Assembly: GCA_937124965.1 (NCBI GenBank)
Contig: CAKZLB010000036.1
Span: 62,001-126,000 of the forward strand
Length of the DNA: 64,000 bases
From: an uncultured Bacteroidota bacterium
GTDB lineage: Bacteria > Bacteroidota > Bacteroidia > NS11-12g > UBA9320
Direction of reading: 5' to 3'
The notes under the pieces were generated by a model that saw only the letters and a program-made list of their open reading frames with translations, was not told the DNA's origin and did no database searches. This document shows, one piece after another, positions 17,286 through 27,668 of the stretch; the first letter of the stretch is position 1, and every line of letters starts with the position of its first letter. Made by a program: the position numbers and the translations under genes.

Positions 17286-20012
17286 CTATTTCTGATACAC
17301 CACCTTAGCAATTCGAATTTCATCATTGCCAATTGTTTTAATGTAGTAGACTCCTTCAGCAACAGATAGTGCCGAAAAGTCAATAGATACTCTTTCTTCC
17401 ATACCATTTAGCACAAAATCAATTACAATCTGCCCATGTGCATTCACTACTTCTACCCTATCAATATCCAAAGTAATATCAACGGTAACAAGTCCTTTTG
17501 TAGGATTAGGGTATACAATCGCAGGTGTTTCACGCACACTATTTACGTTTAACGAGTTAATCGTAATTTTTTTAGTGACCGTATCAATGCAATCAAATGG
17601 CGACTGAACCATTAATGCAACGTCGTACGTTCCGTCTTCATAATAGTGATGCGTTACATCTGTTCCCATCGACGTATCAGAATTATCGCCAAATTCCCAT
17701 ATGTAGTCTCCTTGATCAATCAAACGTGAGGCAAAAGTTACGTCTCTCCAAACAACTTGGTAATCAAAATTCGCATCTGGCATTACCCTCCACTTCACAG
17801 TATGTGGCACTTTGTCCGTTATACAACCTTGGTTGTTAATTGAGTAGTGCACTGTTACATCTGATTCTATTGGGCTTGTAGTCAGTGAATTACCCTTAAA
17901 TATTTCGTTTTCATCTTCGTCAAACCAAGTAACTTCACCTAAATCTGGCGTTACCGTTAATGTTGGAATCATAAGGTCGCACGCCTGATCATCTAATGTA
18001 GAACTCGTTATCTTTCCGTAAGGAATCGAAGTAAAACTCCATTTATGCCTTACTGTATCTACACAAGAACCTTCAAAAGGTTGTAAGTAGAATGATTGTG
18101 ATGCATTTATTGATGGGAATAACTGCATTGTACCGGTGTGAACTAGGTTTCCATTCGTTTCTGCATCGTACCAAAGCACATTTCCATGAATATTCGGAAA
18201 CTCCATTAGAACATCTTCTCCCTCACAAGCACTTTGGTCAACCAATGTTGGCAACGTTGGAAAATGTTGAACTTGAATTTTTATGGGCAATCTACTGCTG
18301 GCGCAAATTCCATTGTACGCATCCACATAGCGATAAAACTCACCGCGTTTTATGGGTGAAAAAACGTGGGTATCTCCATACTCTATTGGCGTTCCACCTG
18401 CTGCAACGTCATACCAACGAAGTGTTGAAGAACCAGATGCATTTAATGTTAAATCATCGCTTAGTAGGCAGATATTTGTGTCTTTGCTAATAGAAGGCTC
18501 TTCTGGTGCAAACCCGTCACTTACAAATGCATTCACTTTTAAACGACCATCATGAGTACAACTTCCATTATAGGTTTTTGCAAAAAAGAAGGTGTCCCTT
18601 TTTAGTGGACCAATCTGATAAAAATCTCCACTATGAACCGCTATTAATGTTGTAGAATCTTCGAACCAACGTGTATTTCCAACAGAACTCGTAGCTACTA
18701 AATTTGCCATTGAGTTAAGGCAAATACTATCGTCTTTGATTGTTGGAGCAGTAGGAGTTTCGGTAACTTGAACAATTTGTCGTGTTCGAATTGTTTTGCA
18801 CTCTTTATTTACTGCTTGTGCATACAGCGTGTCGTTTTTTACAAGAGGAGCCGGTGAGGTGTAATCACGTGTATCGGCAATAACCGTGGTGTCAAACGGC
18901 CCTTTGTACCATGATATTGAACCGGCAGAGGATGCAATTAAGCTCGATAATTCGCCAGAACAAACAGCCACGTCTCCAGTTATTTTCACCTTTTCAGGCT
19001 GAAAATTTAATTCTTTGATTGTTGTATCCTCGCAAGCTCTAGAACCTGTCATAGAATAGAGAATACTGCGCAATCCGATATTTACATTAACAGGTGTTTG
19101 AAATCGTGTTCCACCATCGATTTGACTATAGAAGAATCCACCTCCATAACTCCACCGATGGCTAAATCGTTCGTAACTATACCCTCTAAATTCCTCGTAA
19201 AACTTATAAATATTGTATTGAGGACTAAATAGAAATGGTGACGAGGTATTTTCAAAAAACACACTATCTTTTGGGTCGTAACAATCAGTTAGTTTAAAAT
19301 CGTTGTACAACTTGTAATCAACAAATGGCTCTAATAGCATATCACAATCCAATGTTGTGCCACCGATATTCAAGTCGAGACAACGATACCATCTGCCTCC
19401 AATCGATCCACATGCGTAATTCTCGCCAAAACCATCGCGTTTGGTATAATCGTTTCCAACAATTGCAACGCGTGTACTGTCGAAACTTCGAACCACCACT
19501 ATAAAAGGTTTTGTTGTCGTATATGGTTTGAAATTGGCAAATTGCGATATGCTATCTAATACACCGTTTCTAAATGTTGTATCAATTTGAAGCGTATCCG
19601 CTCTTACAGGATTTCCAAATGGCAAACTATCAGCTCCCGCTTCGTAAATCTCACAATACACATCAATGGCATGTGCGGTTGTGTCGAGCGACCAAGCATA
19701 AAACTTAAATCCAGAAATGGTCACTTCGCCAGGAGCCGTATAAAACTGACCCAACCGGTAACCATCAGAAATATTGATAGCCCTCAGTGTTGAACTTGAA
19801 GCATTAACGTACAAGTTGGCAATAAGCTTTTCATAACCATAGTCAATTGTATCTGTTCCGCACTGTTTTGGATTATTTACAGCCTTACCGTGACTCTTTG
19901 ATTTCGAAGTTTTGTTTTGATCGTGATGGAGAACCACACTTGGGGAAGTAAATTGGGCATAAGCCCCGAAAGAAAGCAACAGAGTTAAAGCGGTAAAGAT
20001 TGTTTGTTTCAT
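17286..20012 (-). CDS. Secreted multi-domain Ig-like/PKD protein with T9SS type A sorting domain (908 aa)
   Basis: A signal peptide (MKQTIFTALTLLLSFGAYAQ) starts the protein. An N-terminal beta-sandwich region (to about residue 240) precedes four or five Ig-like repeats of about 80 residues. Each repeat has the pattern D..IC......L.A.......WY, as in DSICLNSMANLVATSS and ACEGEDVLMEFPN. Then come a PKD domain (about 765-830, with FGDNSDTS and HHYYEDGTYDVALMV) and a C-terminal sorting domain beginning AIVYPNPTKG. Proteins with this layout are T9SS-exported surface adhesins or matrix proteins. No catalytic domain is visible. Confidence 0.87.
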   Translation of the reverse strand: MKQTIFTALTLLLSFGAYAQFTSPSVVLHHDQNKTSKSKSHGKAVNNPKQCGTDTIDYGYEKLIANLYVNASSSTLRAINISDGYRLGQFYTAPGEVTISGFKFYAWSLDTTAHAIDVYCEIYEAGADSLPFGNPVRADTLQIDTTFRNGVLDSISQFANFKPYTTTKPFIVVVRSFDSTRVAIVGNDYTKRDGFGENYACGSIGGRWYRCLDLNIGGTTLDCDMLLEPFVDYKLYNDFKLTDCYDPKDSVFFENTSSPFLFSPQYNIYKFYEEFRGYSYERFSHRWSYGGGFFYSQIDGGTRFQTPVNVNIGLRSILYSMTGSRACEDTTIKELNFQPEKVKITGDVAVCSGELSSLIASSAGSISWYKGPFDTTVIADTRDYTSPAPLVKNDTLYAQAVNKECKTIRTRQIVQVTETPTAPTIKDDSICLNSMANLVATSSVGNTRWFEDSTTLIAVHSGDFYQIGPLKRDTFFFAKTYNGSCTHDGRLKVNAFVSDGFAPEEPSISKDTNICLLSDDLTLNASGSSTLRWYDVAAGGTPIEYGDTHVFSPIKRGEFYRYVDAYNGICASSRLPIKIQVQHFPTLPTLVDQSACEGEDVLMEFPNIHGNVLWYDAETNGNLVHTGTMQLFPSINASQSFYLQPFEGSCVDTVRHKWSFTSIPYGKITSSTLDDQACDLMIPTLTVTPDLGEVTWFDEDENEIFKGNSLTTSPIESDVTVHYSINNQGCITDKVPHTVKWRVMPDANFDYQVVWRDVTFASRLIDQGDYIWEFGDNSDTSMGTDVTHHYYEDGTYDVALMVQSPFDCIDTVTKKITINSLNVNSVRETPAIVYPNPTKGLVTVDITLDIDRVEVVNAHGQIVIDFVLNGMEERVSIDFSALSVAEGVYYIKTIGNDEIRIAKVVYQK

Positions 20013-20092
20013 ACACTAAATATCCTTGAGATGGGTAAAGTTACAAAAAAATAATTTGTTGTGACATTGTCTATTTTGATCCATTAATATAC

Positions 20093-20532
20093 TTGTATAT
20101 GATACTGAGGAAAATTGTCATACTTCGTTTAGTTTCCGCGGGTTTATTACTGACAATCGACTTAATCAAATTAACTTATTTTTCGGATCAAATGCCTCTC
20201 GAACTTTTGTTGTTAATTATTGGATGCATTGCCTGTGTATTGGAATTCATGCCGGTCAAAAAATATCCTCATACCAACATTCAACGAATCCAAAAAGTAA
20301 TGAATGGCATTACACAAAAAACACCTTCGGGTTAACCCCAAGAGAACAGGAAGTGTTAGAGCTTTTGACTAAAGGTTTAACGAACCAAGAAATTGCAGAC
20401 CGTTTGTTTGTATCACATGCTACGATAAAAACGTATACATCAAACATTTAAAGAAAGATGAACGTAAAGCGAAGAACTCAAGCGATTAAAATGGCTTTCG
20501 AAACCGACTTAATTAAGCACCCTACTGTCTAA
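20093..20532 (+). pseudogene. Broken LuxR-type helix-turn-helix regulator with N-terminal membrane segments
   Basis: Two pieces in different frames together form a protein of about 146 codons. The first frame (20093 to about 20325) encodes two hydrophobic segments. A one-base shift near the A6 run at about 20315 moves to the frame that encodes a clear LuxR-type DNA-binding domain ([20 protein letters not shown], then [19 protein letters not shown]). A TAA at 20449-20451 stands where the family usually has Tyr. The same frame then continues in perfect agreement (RKMNVKRRTQAIKMAFETD) to a stop at 20530-20532. Two independent lesions make a pseudogene more likely than one sequencing error. Confidence 0.8.
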
Positions 20533-20611
20533 TGAATTTTAAAAATCATCCTAAAGTATGAGCGTTTTATTTGATTGATATTTTATTCTTGTAGTCGAAA
20601 TTACACATGAT

Positions 20612-21136
20612 ATGAAAAACAACGTTTTAAAATTTGGAATAATCTCAGGGCTCATTACTTCAGTGTTTATGGTCGTTTCTGCGGTCACAATGAATGGAAC
20701 ATTAACGTATGACCAAGCGGAAATTGTTGGTTATGTCGGAATGCTGCTTGCATTCACCATGATTGTTGTGGGAATGATAAAAGAAAAGCAAGCTTTAAAT
20801 GGACAGATTTCCTATGGAAAAGCACTAAGTGTTGGACTCCAAATAACTCTGATTGCAACAGTAATGTATGTAGTTTCATGGATGGTTTTAACTGCAATCA
20901 AACCTGAGATAATTGACGAAATGTATGCTATGATGGAAAGTGGGCTTCGTGAGCAAGATTTTTCTGAGGCGGATTTAAAAGATCAGTTAAAACAAATGGA
21001 AAACTTTAAATCGAACTACGATAGCCCAATTTATAAGGCCTTAATCACTGCAGTTGAGATTTTCCCAATTGGACTTGCCATATCGCTGATGGGAGCTCTT
21101 TTTATTAAATCAAGACCTTCGGCTGCTTCTAATTAG
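20612..21136 (+). CDS. DUF4199 membrane protein
   Basis: A 174-residue inner-membrane protein with four hydrophobic segments (about 5-27, 37-57, 70-95, 143-166) and a charged helical stretch between the third and fourth (EIIDEMYAMMESGLREQDFS...). This is the DUF4199 layout, common in Bacteroidota and of unknown function. It follows the broken LuxR regulator by 79 bases; a functional link is possible but unproven. Confidence 0.75.
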   Translation: MKNNVLKFGIISGLITSVFMVVSAVTMNGTLTYDQAEIVGYVGMLLAFTMIVVGMIKEKQALNGQISYGKALSVGLQITLIATVMYVVSWMVLTAIKPEIIDEMYAMMESGLREQDFSEADLKDQLKQMENFKSNYDSPIYKALITAVEIFPIGLAISLMGALFIKSRPSAASN

Positions 21137-21380
21137 GTTTAACTTATTGGATGTTTATCAACTTTAAAGCATTGCAAATTAGACCTTATAATTTTTAGAG
21201 GTAGCAATTTGGTCGAGTTTTAAGCTGGACGCACTCTTCTACCGGATCAAGAGAACTGCTCCGTGTCATGTTGGTTTTACGTAAATTTAAGAGTATTCTT
21301 AGAAATGATAAATGGCTGAAAAAACCTGTTTTGCAACCGTCAATCTTATTTTGTTTCTTCGTTTACTGTAAAACACTAAT

Positions 21381-22940
21381 ATGCGAGTACTGATAGTATA
21401 CCTTTTTGTATTTCTGAGTCCGGGCTTTGCTCTGGCTCAGAAATACGGGTATAGTTTTACAAATGGGTGGCGTTCTATTCTTCTCGTCAAACAGGATACA
21501 GGAAACGTGGTTAGCTCGCTGAACAATGAGGATTCCATAGGTTCGAGTTACCATTTTTTTGCGCAGGATCGTTTTTCGGACGACCTAAAATTGACTAATA
21601 CGTCTTTATTCAGGGATAAATCAGGGAAACAGGCTATGAATTCACAGCATTCTTCGTTCGCTGTAGATACGATTAATTCAACACTCATCATTGGAGGGCT
21701 TTATCAGGATTCGACTTCGGATATAACGTTCGGTGCATTGTACGAGTTTTCTGGTGAAAACTTGAAGGTAAGTAAATACAAATTTGGTTATGGTGCATTT
21801 GTGATGGATTTATTGAAACATGATACACAGATGTACATGTTAGGTGTTTACAATAACACTAGCGCTCCGTCTGAGCGTCTACGTGCCTTTGTTGCAACAC
21901 AGGATTCGCAGGTTAATTGGATGTATGGTTGCGAAGGTTATCAAAGTCAAGGCGGTTGTGAATTGGAGGCACGACAACTACTCAAAATTGACGATGGATT
22001 TTTAATGGTTGGTATCACCTTTTCAGGTTATGAATACAATCTTCGAGATCCTTTGATTATTAAGATCAATGAGAAAGGCGAAGAACAATGGCGGTTAGAC
22101 CTAGGAAATGACACAACCAGTGGGTTTAATTTGGTAGTTGCACCATTAGCTAACGGAAACTATCTGGCAACGTTTTCAGACATTTATTGGAAACCCAGAA
22201 GGGAACCACCGGATCGTGATAACAGGAGACCGGTTCTTAATGAAAAGGGAACAGTTAAGTGTGTAATTTTTGATTCTGATGGTCTAATTACTGAGCGTTA
22301 CGATTTGGATCAGGAACTTAGATTCAAAAATCTTGATGGTATTGATGATTTGGAAAGTAACCATTTAATTCAAACAGAAGACAGCTCGATAATTATAGTT
22401 GGGAATACTCTAGACAATGGCAGTAACGGTGACTACATGGGTTTTATTCTTAAACTAGATAAAAATGGAGCATATCAATGGTATCGACGTTTGGAACTCA
22501 ACATCAATGGTGGTGGTGGAGAAGAGAGACTTTACATCAATGGTGTAACCGAAATGGATAACGGCAGCTTTGCTTTAGCAGGTGAATATCGATCAGAGGT
22601 CAGCGACAGTTTTCCACTTGGAATTCAGCGAGGTGTCATAATTCTGGCGGACGAATTTGGTTGTATTGAACCCGGATGCGAGTTGAAAGACAACGTAGGT
22701 GATTTAACACATAAGAGCTTTACCTCGGTATATCCAAATCCAAGCACTGGAAAAATTACCGTTATTACTCAACTAGGTGACCCACTTGAGATAATGGTTT
22801 ATTCTGTGTCTGGTCAGCTTGTGCAATCGGAAAATTTCAGAGGTTCCGTAAATATGGAATTGAATAAAGGCTTTTATATTCTTCATATCATCAACCAATC
22901 ATCGGGACTATATGAAGTGAAAAAAGTGTTGGTTCAGTAA
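21381..22940 (+). CDS. Secreted beta-propeller-like protein with T9SS type A sorting domain
   Basis: A 519-residue exported protein with the signal peptide MRVLIVYLFVFLSPGFALAQ. The body has repeated strands of the type G.FMVGITFSG and LVVAPLANGNYLATFSD, with DG or NG turns. These resemble the delta-60-type propeller repeats of Bacteroidota surface proteins. The end is a clear sorting domain (SVYPNPSTGKITVI, then a final strand KKVLVQ). No catalytic motif is seen. It stands alone, with 244 bases of empty sequence upstream. Confidence 0.8.
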   Translation: MRVLIVYLFVFLSPGFALAQKYGYSFTNGWRSILLVKQDTGNVVSSLNNEDSIGSSYHFFAQDRFSDDLKLTNTSLFRDKSGKQAMNSQHSSFAVDTINSTLIIGGLYQDSTSDITFGALYEFSGENLKVSKYKFGYGAFVMDLLKHDTQMYMLGVYNNTSAPSERLRAFVATQDSQVNWMYGCEGYQSQGGCELEARQLLKIDDGFLMVGITFSGYEYNLRDPLIIKINEKGEEQWRLDLGNDTTSGFNLVVAPLANGNYLATFSDIYWKPRREPPDRDNRRPVLNEKGTVKCVIFDSDGLITERYDLDQELRFKNLDGIDDLESNHLIQTEDSSIIIVGNTLDNGSNGDYMGFILKLDKNGAYQWYRRLELNINGGGGEERLYINGVTEMDNGSFALAGEYRSEVSDSFPLGIQRGVIILADEFGCIEPGCELKDNVGDLTHKSFTSVYPNPSTGKITVITQLGDPLEIMVYSVSGQLVQSENFRGSVNMELNKGFYILHIINQSSGLYEVKKVLVQ

Positions 22941-23366
22941 TCAAACAACGCTACCAGCTTTGGTTAACGTCTGATTCTTTGTTGACTAGTTTTTCAGTTA
23001 TTGTGAGTACTTTATCCTATGTTAAGTTCCAAAATACCCGTAAAAGATTTCTGTGGGTTGGAGTGAACCTATCATTCTCTCAACCAGTAATCGTATCCTC
23101 ACAAACTCCAATTGCTAGAGCCAGGTCTTTTTGTAACCTACCTTTATCCATTCGTGCCTTTTATTATTCTTTCTTCAAAAGTCGTGGGGTTTGGCGGATA
23201 TCCAGAAAGGCTTCTCGTCTTTTCTGCTGATCTGAAAACGGATTTCACAAAACCACCTCGCAACCATGCTGGGTCATTTGTCAATAAATTATCCGCTCCA
23301 AACGTTTTGTCACGTCAATTTCCATTGTATTTAAATATGTTTGCCCAAAATTTATTTAAAATGCAT
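22941..23366 (+). other. Intergenic region without a recognisable gene
   Basis: Short open frames cross this stretch, but none has a signal peptide, a domain or a convincing start. A -7-like TATGTTTG lies at 23336-23343, about 20 bases before the S9 peptidase start, with the nearest TTG 26 bases further upstream, longer than usual. A weak inverted repeat (GGTTG...CAACC) lies around 23057-23085. Nothing else is visible. Confidence 0.5.
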
Positions 23367-25511
23367 ATGAGAATCTTCCTTTTGTTACTTGCTTTGAGCA
23401 GTTCAATAGTTGGCTTTGGCCAAGACAAAATGCTTACAATGAAAGATGCTATTGTTGGGTACCACTTATATCCAACTGGCATGAATCAACTGCAACCTGC
23501 TGGTGATGACCATTATGCGTATGTGGAAACTGTCGAAGGAGAAAGTGTGATTCTTCTTGTTGAGATAGAGAATACAGGCAATGGCCTTTCGTATACGATA
23601 ACAAAATCGGATATAGAACAAGCATTATTGGCTTTAGGTGCAGATAGTCTAAAACGTTTACCGCGTGCCACGTGGACGAGTAACTCAACATTTAGATTTT
23701 ATCATGACAAGGCGTTTTATTCGTACAATGTTGGAGAGAAATCTGCTAAAAAATTATTGGATTACGATCCAGCAGTTATGAATCACACGGATATCGAATG
23801 GAGCAGTAATAATATAACCTATGTCGACGGTGATAATCTATGGGTAAATAACAACCAACTTACAACCGATGGTGGGAATGGCATCGTATACGGACAAACC
23901 GTGCACCGAAGTGAGTTTGGAATAACAAATGGTACGTTTTGGTCCGACAAAGGAGAGAAACTAGCTTTTTACCGAAAGGATGAAACCATGGTTACGGAAT
24001 ATCCTTTATATCAATTAGACGACAAACCTGCCACAGCCAATATGCTTCGATACCCTGTATCTGGAGATCCTAGTCATCATGTAACGGTTGGGGTTTATAA
24101 TGTCGCTTCCAGCAAAACGATTTACCTAAAAACAGGCGAGCCAAAAGAACAATTTCTCACCAATGTTTCATGGGGACCAAATGCCAATTATGTATATATC
24201 GCTGTTGTAAACCGTGAACAAAACCACATGTGGCTGAAGCAGTTTGATGCTAACACAGGTGAATATGTTAAAACATTATTCGAAGAATCTCATGACAAAT
24301 ATGTTGAACCAGAGCATGGTTTAACATTTGTCGAAGGTTCTAACGATGAATTCATCTGGTGGAGCGAACGTGATGGCTATACGCATTTGTATTTATACAA
24401 TACCTCAGGAGAAATGATTCGCCAATTAACAAAAGGTCCATGGGAAGTTATCGACTTTCACGGGTTTAGTCGCGACAAAAAACTGTTTTATGTAACAACT
24501 ACCAAAGAAGCTCCAATTAATCGAGATTTATACGCGGTTAGTTTTAAAAAGAATTCTAAAATGAAACGTGTTACTTCGAACGAGGGAACACACCAAATTT
24601 CTGCAAGCGCCAACAATGATTTCTTTATTGATAATTTCTCAAGCACGATTACACCACGAGAAGTTCGTTTAGTTGGAAACTCCGGTAAAGTATTGGGTGT
24701 CTTAAAATCAGCAGAAAACCCGTTAGCTAATTACAAACTAGGTCAGATGACTATTGGCACCATCAAATCAACCGATGGAACAACTGACTTATATTATCGT
24801 TTGTTTAAACCTGTAGACTTTGATCCTGCTAAGAAGTACCCAGTAGTTGTTTATTTATACAACGGACCACATGCTCAAATGATTAATAATCGTTGGTTGG
24901 GTGGTGCGAACCTTTGGTTTCACTATATGGCACAACAAGGTTTTGTAGTTTTTACGGTCGATGGTCGTGGTTCTGCAAACCGAGGTTTTGAATTTGAAAG
25001 TGTTATTCACCGTCAATGTGGTACGATTGAAATGGAAGATCAACTTGCTGGTGTGAACTTCTTAAAATCTCAACCATGGGTGGATGCGACAAGAATGGGT
25101 ATTCACGGATGGAGTTATGGTGGGTTTATGACGACGTCTTTGATGACGCGTAAGCCAGGTACGTTTCAAGTAGGTGTTGCTGGCGGACCAGTTATCGATT
25201 GGAGATATTACGAAATAATGTATACCGAACGTTATATGGACACGCCAGAAGAAAATCCTGAAGGTTATAAAAACAACAACTTATTGAACTACGTTGACCA
25301 ACTTCAAGGCAAATTATTGATGATTCATGGTGGACAAGATGATGTTGTGCTATGGCAACACAGCTTGATGTATCTTCAGAAAAACATTGAAAGTGGGAAT
25401 AGCAATTTGGATTACTTTGTTTACCCACATCACAAACACAACGTTGGCGGAATGGATCGAGTACACCTCTATCAAAAAGTCACAGACTATTTTATGTTGC
25501 ACCTTAAATAA
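23367..25511 (+). CDS. Dipeptidyl-peptidase IV-like S9 serine peptidase
   Basis: A 714-residue exported peptidase. The start is ATG 23367 (or 23361), which yields the signal peptide MRIFLLLLALSSSIVGFGQ. The N-terminal half is the DPP-IV beta-propeller (blades such as ISWGPNANYVYIAVVNREQ-like strands and WWSERDGYTHLYLYN). The C-terminal half is an alpha/beta hydrolase with the catalytic triad S583 (GWSYGGF), D658 (HGGQDDVV) and H691 (YPHHKHNV). Such enzymes remove X-Pro dipeptides in the periplasm. A DUF/ChaN-like gene follows after 4 bases in the same operon. Confidence 0.92.
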   Translation: MRIFLLLLALSSSIVGFGQDKMLTMKDAIVGYHLYPTGMNQLQPAGDDHYAYVETVEGESVILLVEIENTGNGLSYTITKSDIEQALLALGADSLKRLPRATWTSNSTFRFYHDKAFYSYNVGEKSAKKLLDYDPAVMNHTDIEWSSNNITYVDGDNLWVNNNQLTTDGGNGIVYGQTVHRSEFGITNGTFWSDKGEKLAFYRKDETMVTEYPLYQLDDKPATANMLRYPVSGDPSHHVTVGVYNVASSKTIYLKTGEPKEQFLTNVSWGPNANYVYIAVVNREQNHMWLKQFDANTGEYVKTLFEESHDKYVEPEHGLTFVEGSNDEFIWWSERDGYTHLYLYNTSGEMIRQLTKGPWEVIDFHGFSRDKKLFYVTTTKEAPINRDLYAVSFKKNSKMKRVTSNEGTHQISASANNDFFIDNFSSTITPREVRLVGNSGKVLGVLKSAENPLANYKLGQMTIGTIKSTDGTTDLYYRLFKPVDFDPAKKYPVVVYLYNGPHAQMINNRWLGGANLWFHYMAQQGFVVFTVDGRGSANRGFEFESVIHRQCGTIEMEDQLAGVNFLKSQPWVDATRMGIHGWSYGGFMTTSLMTRKPGTFQVGVAGGPVIDWRYYEIMYTERYMDTPEENPEGYKNNNLLNYVDQLQGKLLMIHGGQDDVVLWQHSLMYLQKNIESGNSNLDYFVYPHHKHNVGGMDRVHLYQKVTDYFMLHLK

Positions 25512-25515
25512 ACTA

Positions 25516-26385
25516 ATGAGACATTTACTTTTAAGCGTAACACTCCTTATCTCAATAAGTGGTTTTACCCAGAACAAAACTGGATACGTTATATATAATT
25601 CGAAAGGAAAAAAAGTTTCATATAAGAAGCTTCTTAAAACCGTTTCCAAAAATGATGTGGTTTTGTTTGGCGAATATCATGACAATCCAATTAGTCATTG
25701 GTTGGAATTAGAAGTCACCAAAGATTTGCATAAAGACTTCACGTTAATTCTTGGTGCTGAAATGATTGAACGTGACAACCAGAATGAGCTTAATCTCTAT
25801 TTATCAGACAGTATAAACCAAAAGGGGTTTGACACACTTGCACGATTGTGGAATAATCATAAAACGGACTACAAACCACTCGTTGATTTTGCAAAAGATT
25901 CTGGGTTAACCTTTATTGCTAGTAATATTCCAAGAAGGTATGCCAGTCTAGTTTATAAAAAAGATTTTGTAGCACTGGATACTCTCACTGATTTAGAAAA
26001 ATCGTGGATGGCACCTTTACCCATTCCATACGATTCAACGTTGTCTCGTTACGTTGCAATTTTAGATATGATGGGTGGTCATGGTAGTCCGAAGTTGATT
26101 AAAGCGCAAGCCATGAAAGATGCTACAATGGCATACTCTATTGTTAGTCAGTTAAATATGCCAAGAAAGTCGGTTCAACCGTTACGCTTCATACATTATA
26201 ATGGTAGTTTCCATTCTGACTATTATGAAGGTATTTATTGGTATATCCAGCAATATCGACCTGCAACTACAATAGCTACAATTGCAACTGTAACGCAAGA
26301 AGATATTTCTTCATTAGACAAAGAAAGCTTAGGTCGTGCTGACTTTATTATTTGTGTAGATGAAGACATGACACGAACGTATTAA
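25516..26385 (+). CDS. ChaN-like haem-binding-domain protein, secreted
   Basis: A 289-residue exported protein; the ATG at 25516 gives the signal peptide MRHLLLSVTLLISISGFTQ. The body carries the ChaN (cofactor haem-binding, TiaM-like) pattern: DVVLFGEYHDNPISHWLE near residue 45, LILGAEMIERDNQ, FIASNIPRRYAS and the closing FIHYNGSFHSDYYEGI. ChaN proteins bind haem or act in iron uptake in some bacteria; in others the role is unknown. It begins 4 bases after the S9 peptidase, so one mRNA carries both. It converges on the M23 gene with 7 bases between. Confidence 0.8.
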   Translation: MRHLLLSVTLLISISGFTQNKTGYVIYNSKGKKVSYKKLLKTVSKNDVVLFGEYHDNPISHWLELEVTKDLHKDFTLILGAEMIERDNQNELNLYLSDSINQKGFDTLARLWNNHKTDYKPLVDFAKDSGLTFIASNIPRRYASLVYKKDFVALDTLTDLEKSWMAPLPIPYDSTLSRYVAILDMMGGHGSPKLIKAQAMKDATMAYSIVSQLNMPRKSVQPLRFIHYNGSFHSDYYEGIYWYIQQYRPATTIATIATVTQEDISSLDKESLGRADFIICVDEDMTRTY

Positions 26386-26392
26386 ACGTTTG

Positions 26393-27562
26393 TTAGTCAA
26401 CCCAAACCTTCACATAATGAACACTTCCTCTTAGGTCAAAAAACTCAACAGAATAAACGCCTTGTGGCAAATTGATACTTGTATTCGGTTTGTTTTGAGA
26501 TGATTTGTGAACTCGTTTTCCTTCTAAATTGAATACGCTGATTGATCTGATTCTTTGGTCTTGCAATAGCATATTGAGATTTGTTGGAAAGCCGTTTTTT
26601 CCGATAGTTTGATCTATCAACGACGCATTTTTCACGACCTCAAAATCTTGTGCTACCACTTCTTCACCGTTTACAAATAGTTTCGAATTCCAATGTCCTA
26701 TTTCAAGATCTTTGTTATCAATAAAGCTGTAATAGTAATAGTACCACCAATCTGATTCGAGTGTAATTGAGTATTCAAACCACAATATATTTTTGGGGGT
26801 AAACCATTTAAGCGTAATTTCATCCCCTTCTCGTAAACCAGATAAATGACTCCAAAAGACGATAGGCTTTTTGGTTGTAGGTGCAAACTTATAAGGCGCA
26901 TTTTTAGTGATGATTCGTTCGCGTAATGCATTGATATCCAGCATTGAATCATGCATTCCAACATCCCAAACGTGCAATGAAGTATCATATTTTGGTGCGT
27001 CAACAAATAATGGATCCGGATTACCACAGTTTCCGATAAATGGATCAACAACGTATTGGCTATCATACCAAACCTCAAAGTGTAAATGTGGGTCTGTGCT
27101 ATTTCCGCTGCTCCCCACTTGAGCAATTACTTGTCCTTGTTTTACTTGGTCTCCAACTCCAACTTTTAAGCTATTTTTCTTTAAATGGGCGTAATAGGTG
27201 AAGTATTTATTGGGATGTTTAATTGCAATATAATTTCCAAGCTTTTTACTCACATCACCTTCGGTTTCTCGGTCGAACTGACCATCTTCAATGTAGATTA
27301 CTTCTCCGTCTGCAGCCGCAAGGACGTTTACACCAGAATCCATTTGCTCAAAGCTCCTTAAAACGTAATCCGTTCCTTGATGCCCATCATATGTTTTACT
27401 TCCACAAAATGCATCTTGGATGCTTGTGTCGCTCCAATCAACATAGTTTACTATAATAAAATCTTTTCCTTGTGATCCTTCAATCGGCTGCTTCATAAAC
27501 GGTTGGGCGAATACTGAAATTCCAACAATCAAAAATAAGAACAATGTGGTTATTGATTTCAT
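26393..27562 (-). CDS. Secreted M23 metallopeptidase with C-terminal T9SS-like domain
   Basis: A 389-residue exported peptidase; the ATG at 27562 gives the signal MKSITTLFLFLIVGISVFAQ. The M23 (LytM, lysostaphin-like) domain covers about residues 50-170. Its zinc ligands are visible: H61-x-x-x-D65 (HQGTD) and H159-x-H161 (HLHFEVW), with the catalytic H126 (YYAHL). M23 enzymes cut peptidoglycan cross-bridges or other Gly-rich peptides. After a beta-rich middle section, the last 75 residues resemble a type A sorting domain (ISVFNLEGKRVHKS, NLPQGVYSVEFFD), but the YPNP start is missing. Confidence 0.88.
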   Translation of the reverse strand: MKSITTLFLFLIVGISVFAQPFMKQPIEGSQGKDFIIVNYVDWSDTSIQDAFCGSKTYDGHQGTDYVLRSFEQMDSGVNVLAAADGEVIYIEDGQFDRETEGDVSKKLGNYIAIKHPNKYFTYYAHLKKNSLKVGVGDQVKQGQVIAQVGSSGNSTDPHLHFEVWYDSQYVVDPFIGNCGNPDPLFVDAPKYDTSLHVWDVGMHDSMLDINALRERIITKNAPYKFAPTTKKPIVFWSHLSGLREGDEITLKWFTPKNILWFEYSITLESDWWYYYYYSFIDNKDLEIGHWNSKLFVNGEEVVAQDFEVVKNASLIDQTIGKNGFPTNLNMLLQDQRIRSISVFNLEGKRVHKSSQNKPNTSINLPQGVYSVEFFDLRGSVHYVKVWVD

Positions 27563-27668
27563 ATTGTGCAAAGGTAAAAGCAGAACGGTGTATTTATAAA
27601 CTTTTTTAAGTGTTTGACATGGTTTTTAAACGATAAAAATGTAGTCTCGTAAAAGCAACACACGATTT

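Noticed and set aside
22979-23230. Short open frame before the S9 peptidase
   Set aside because: No start context, no domain and no export signal; it looks like chance.
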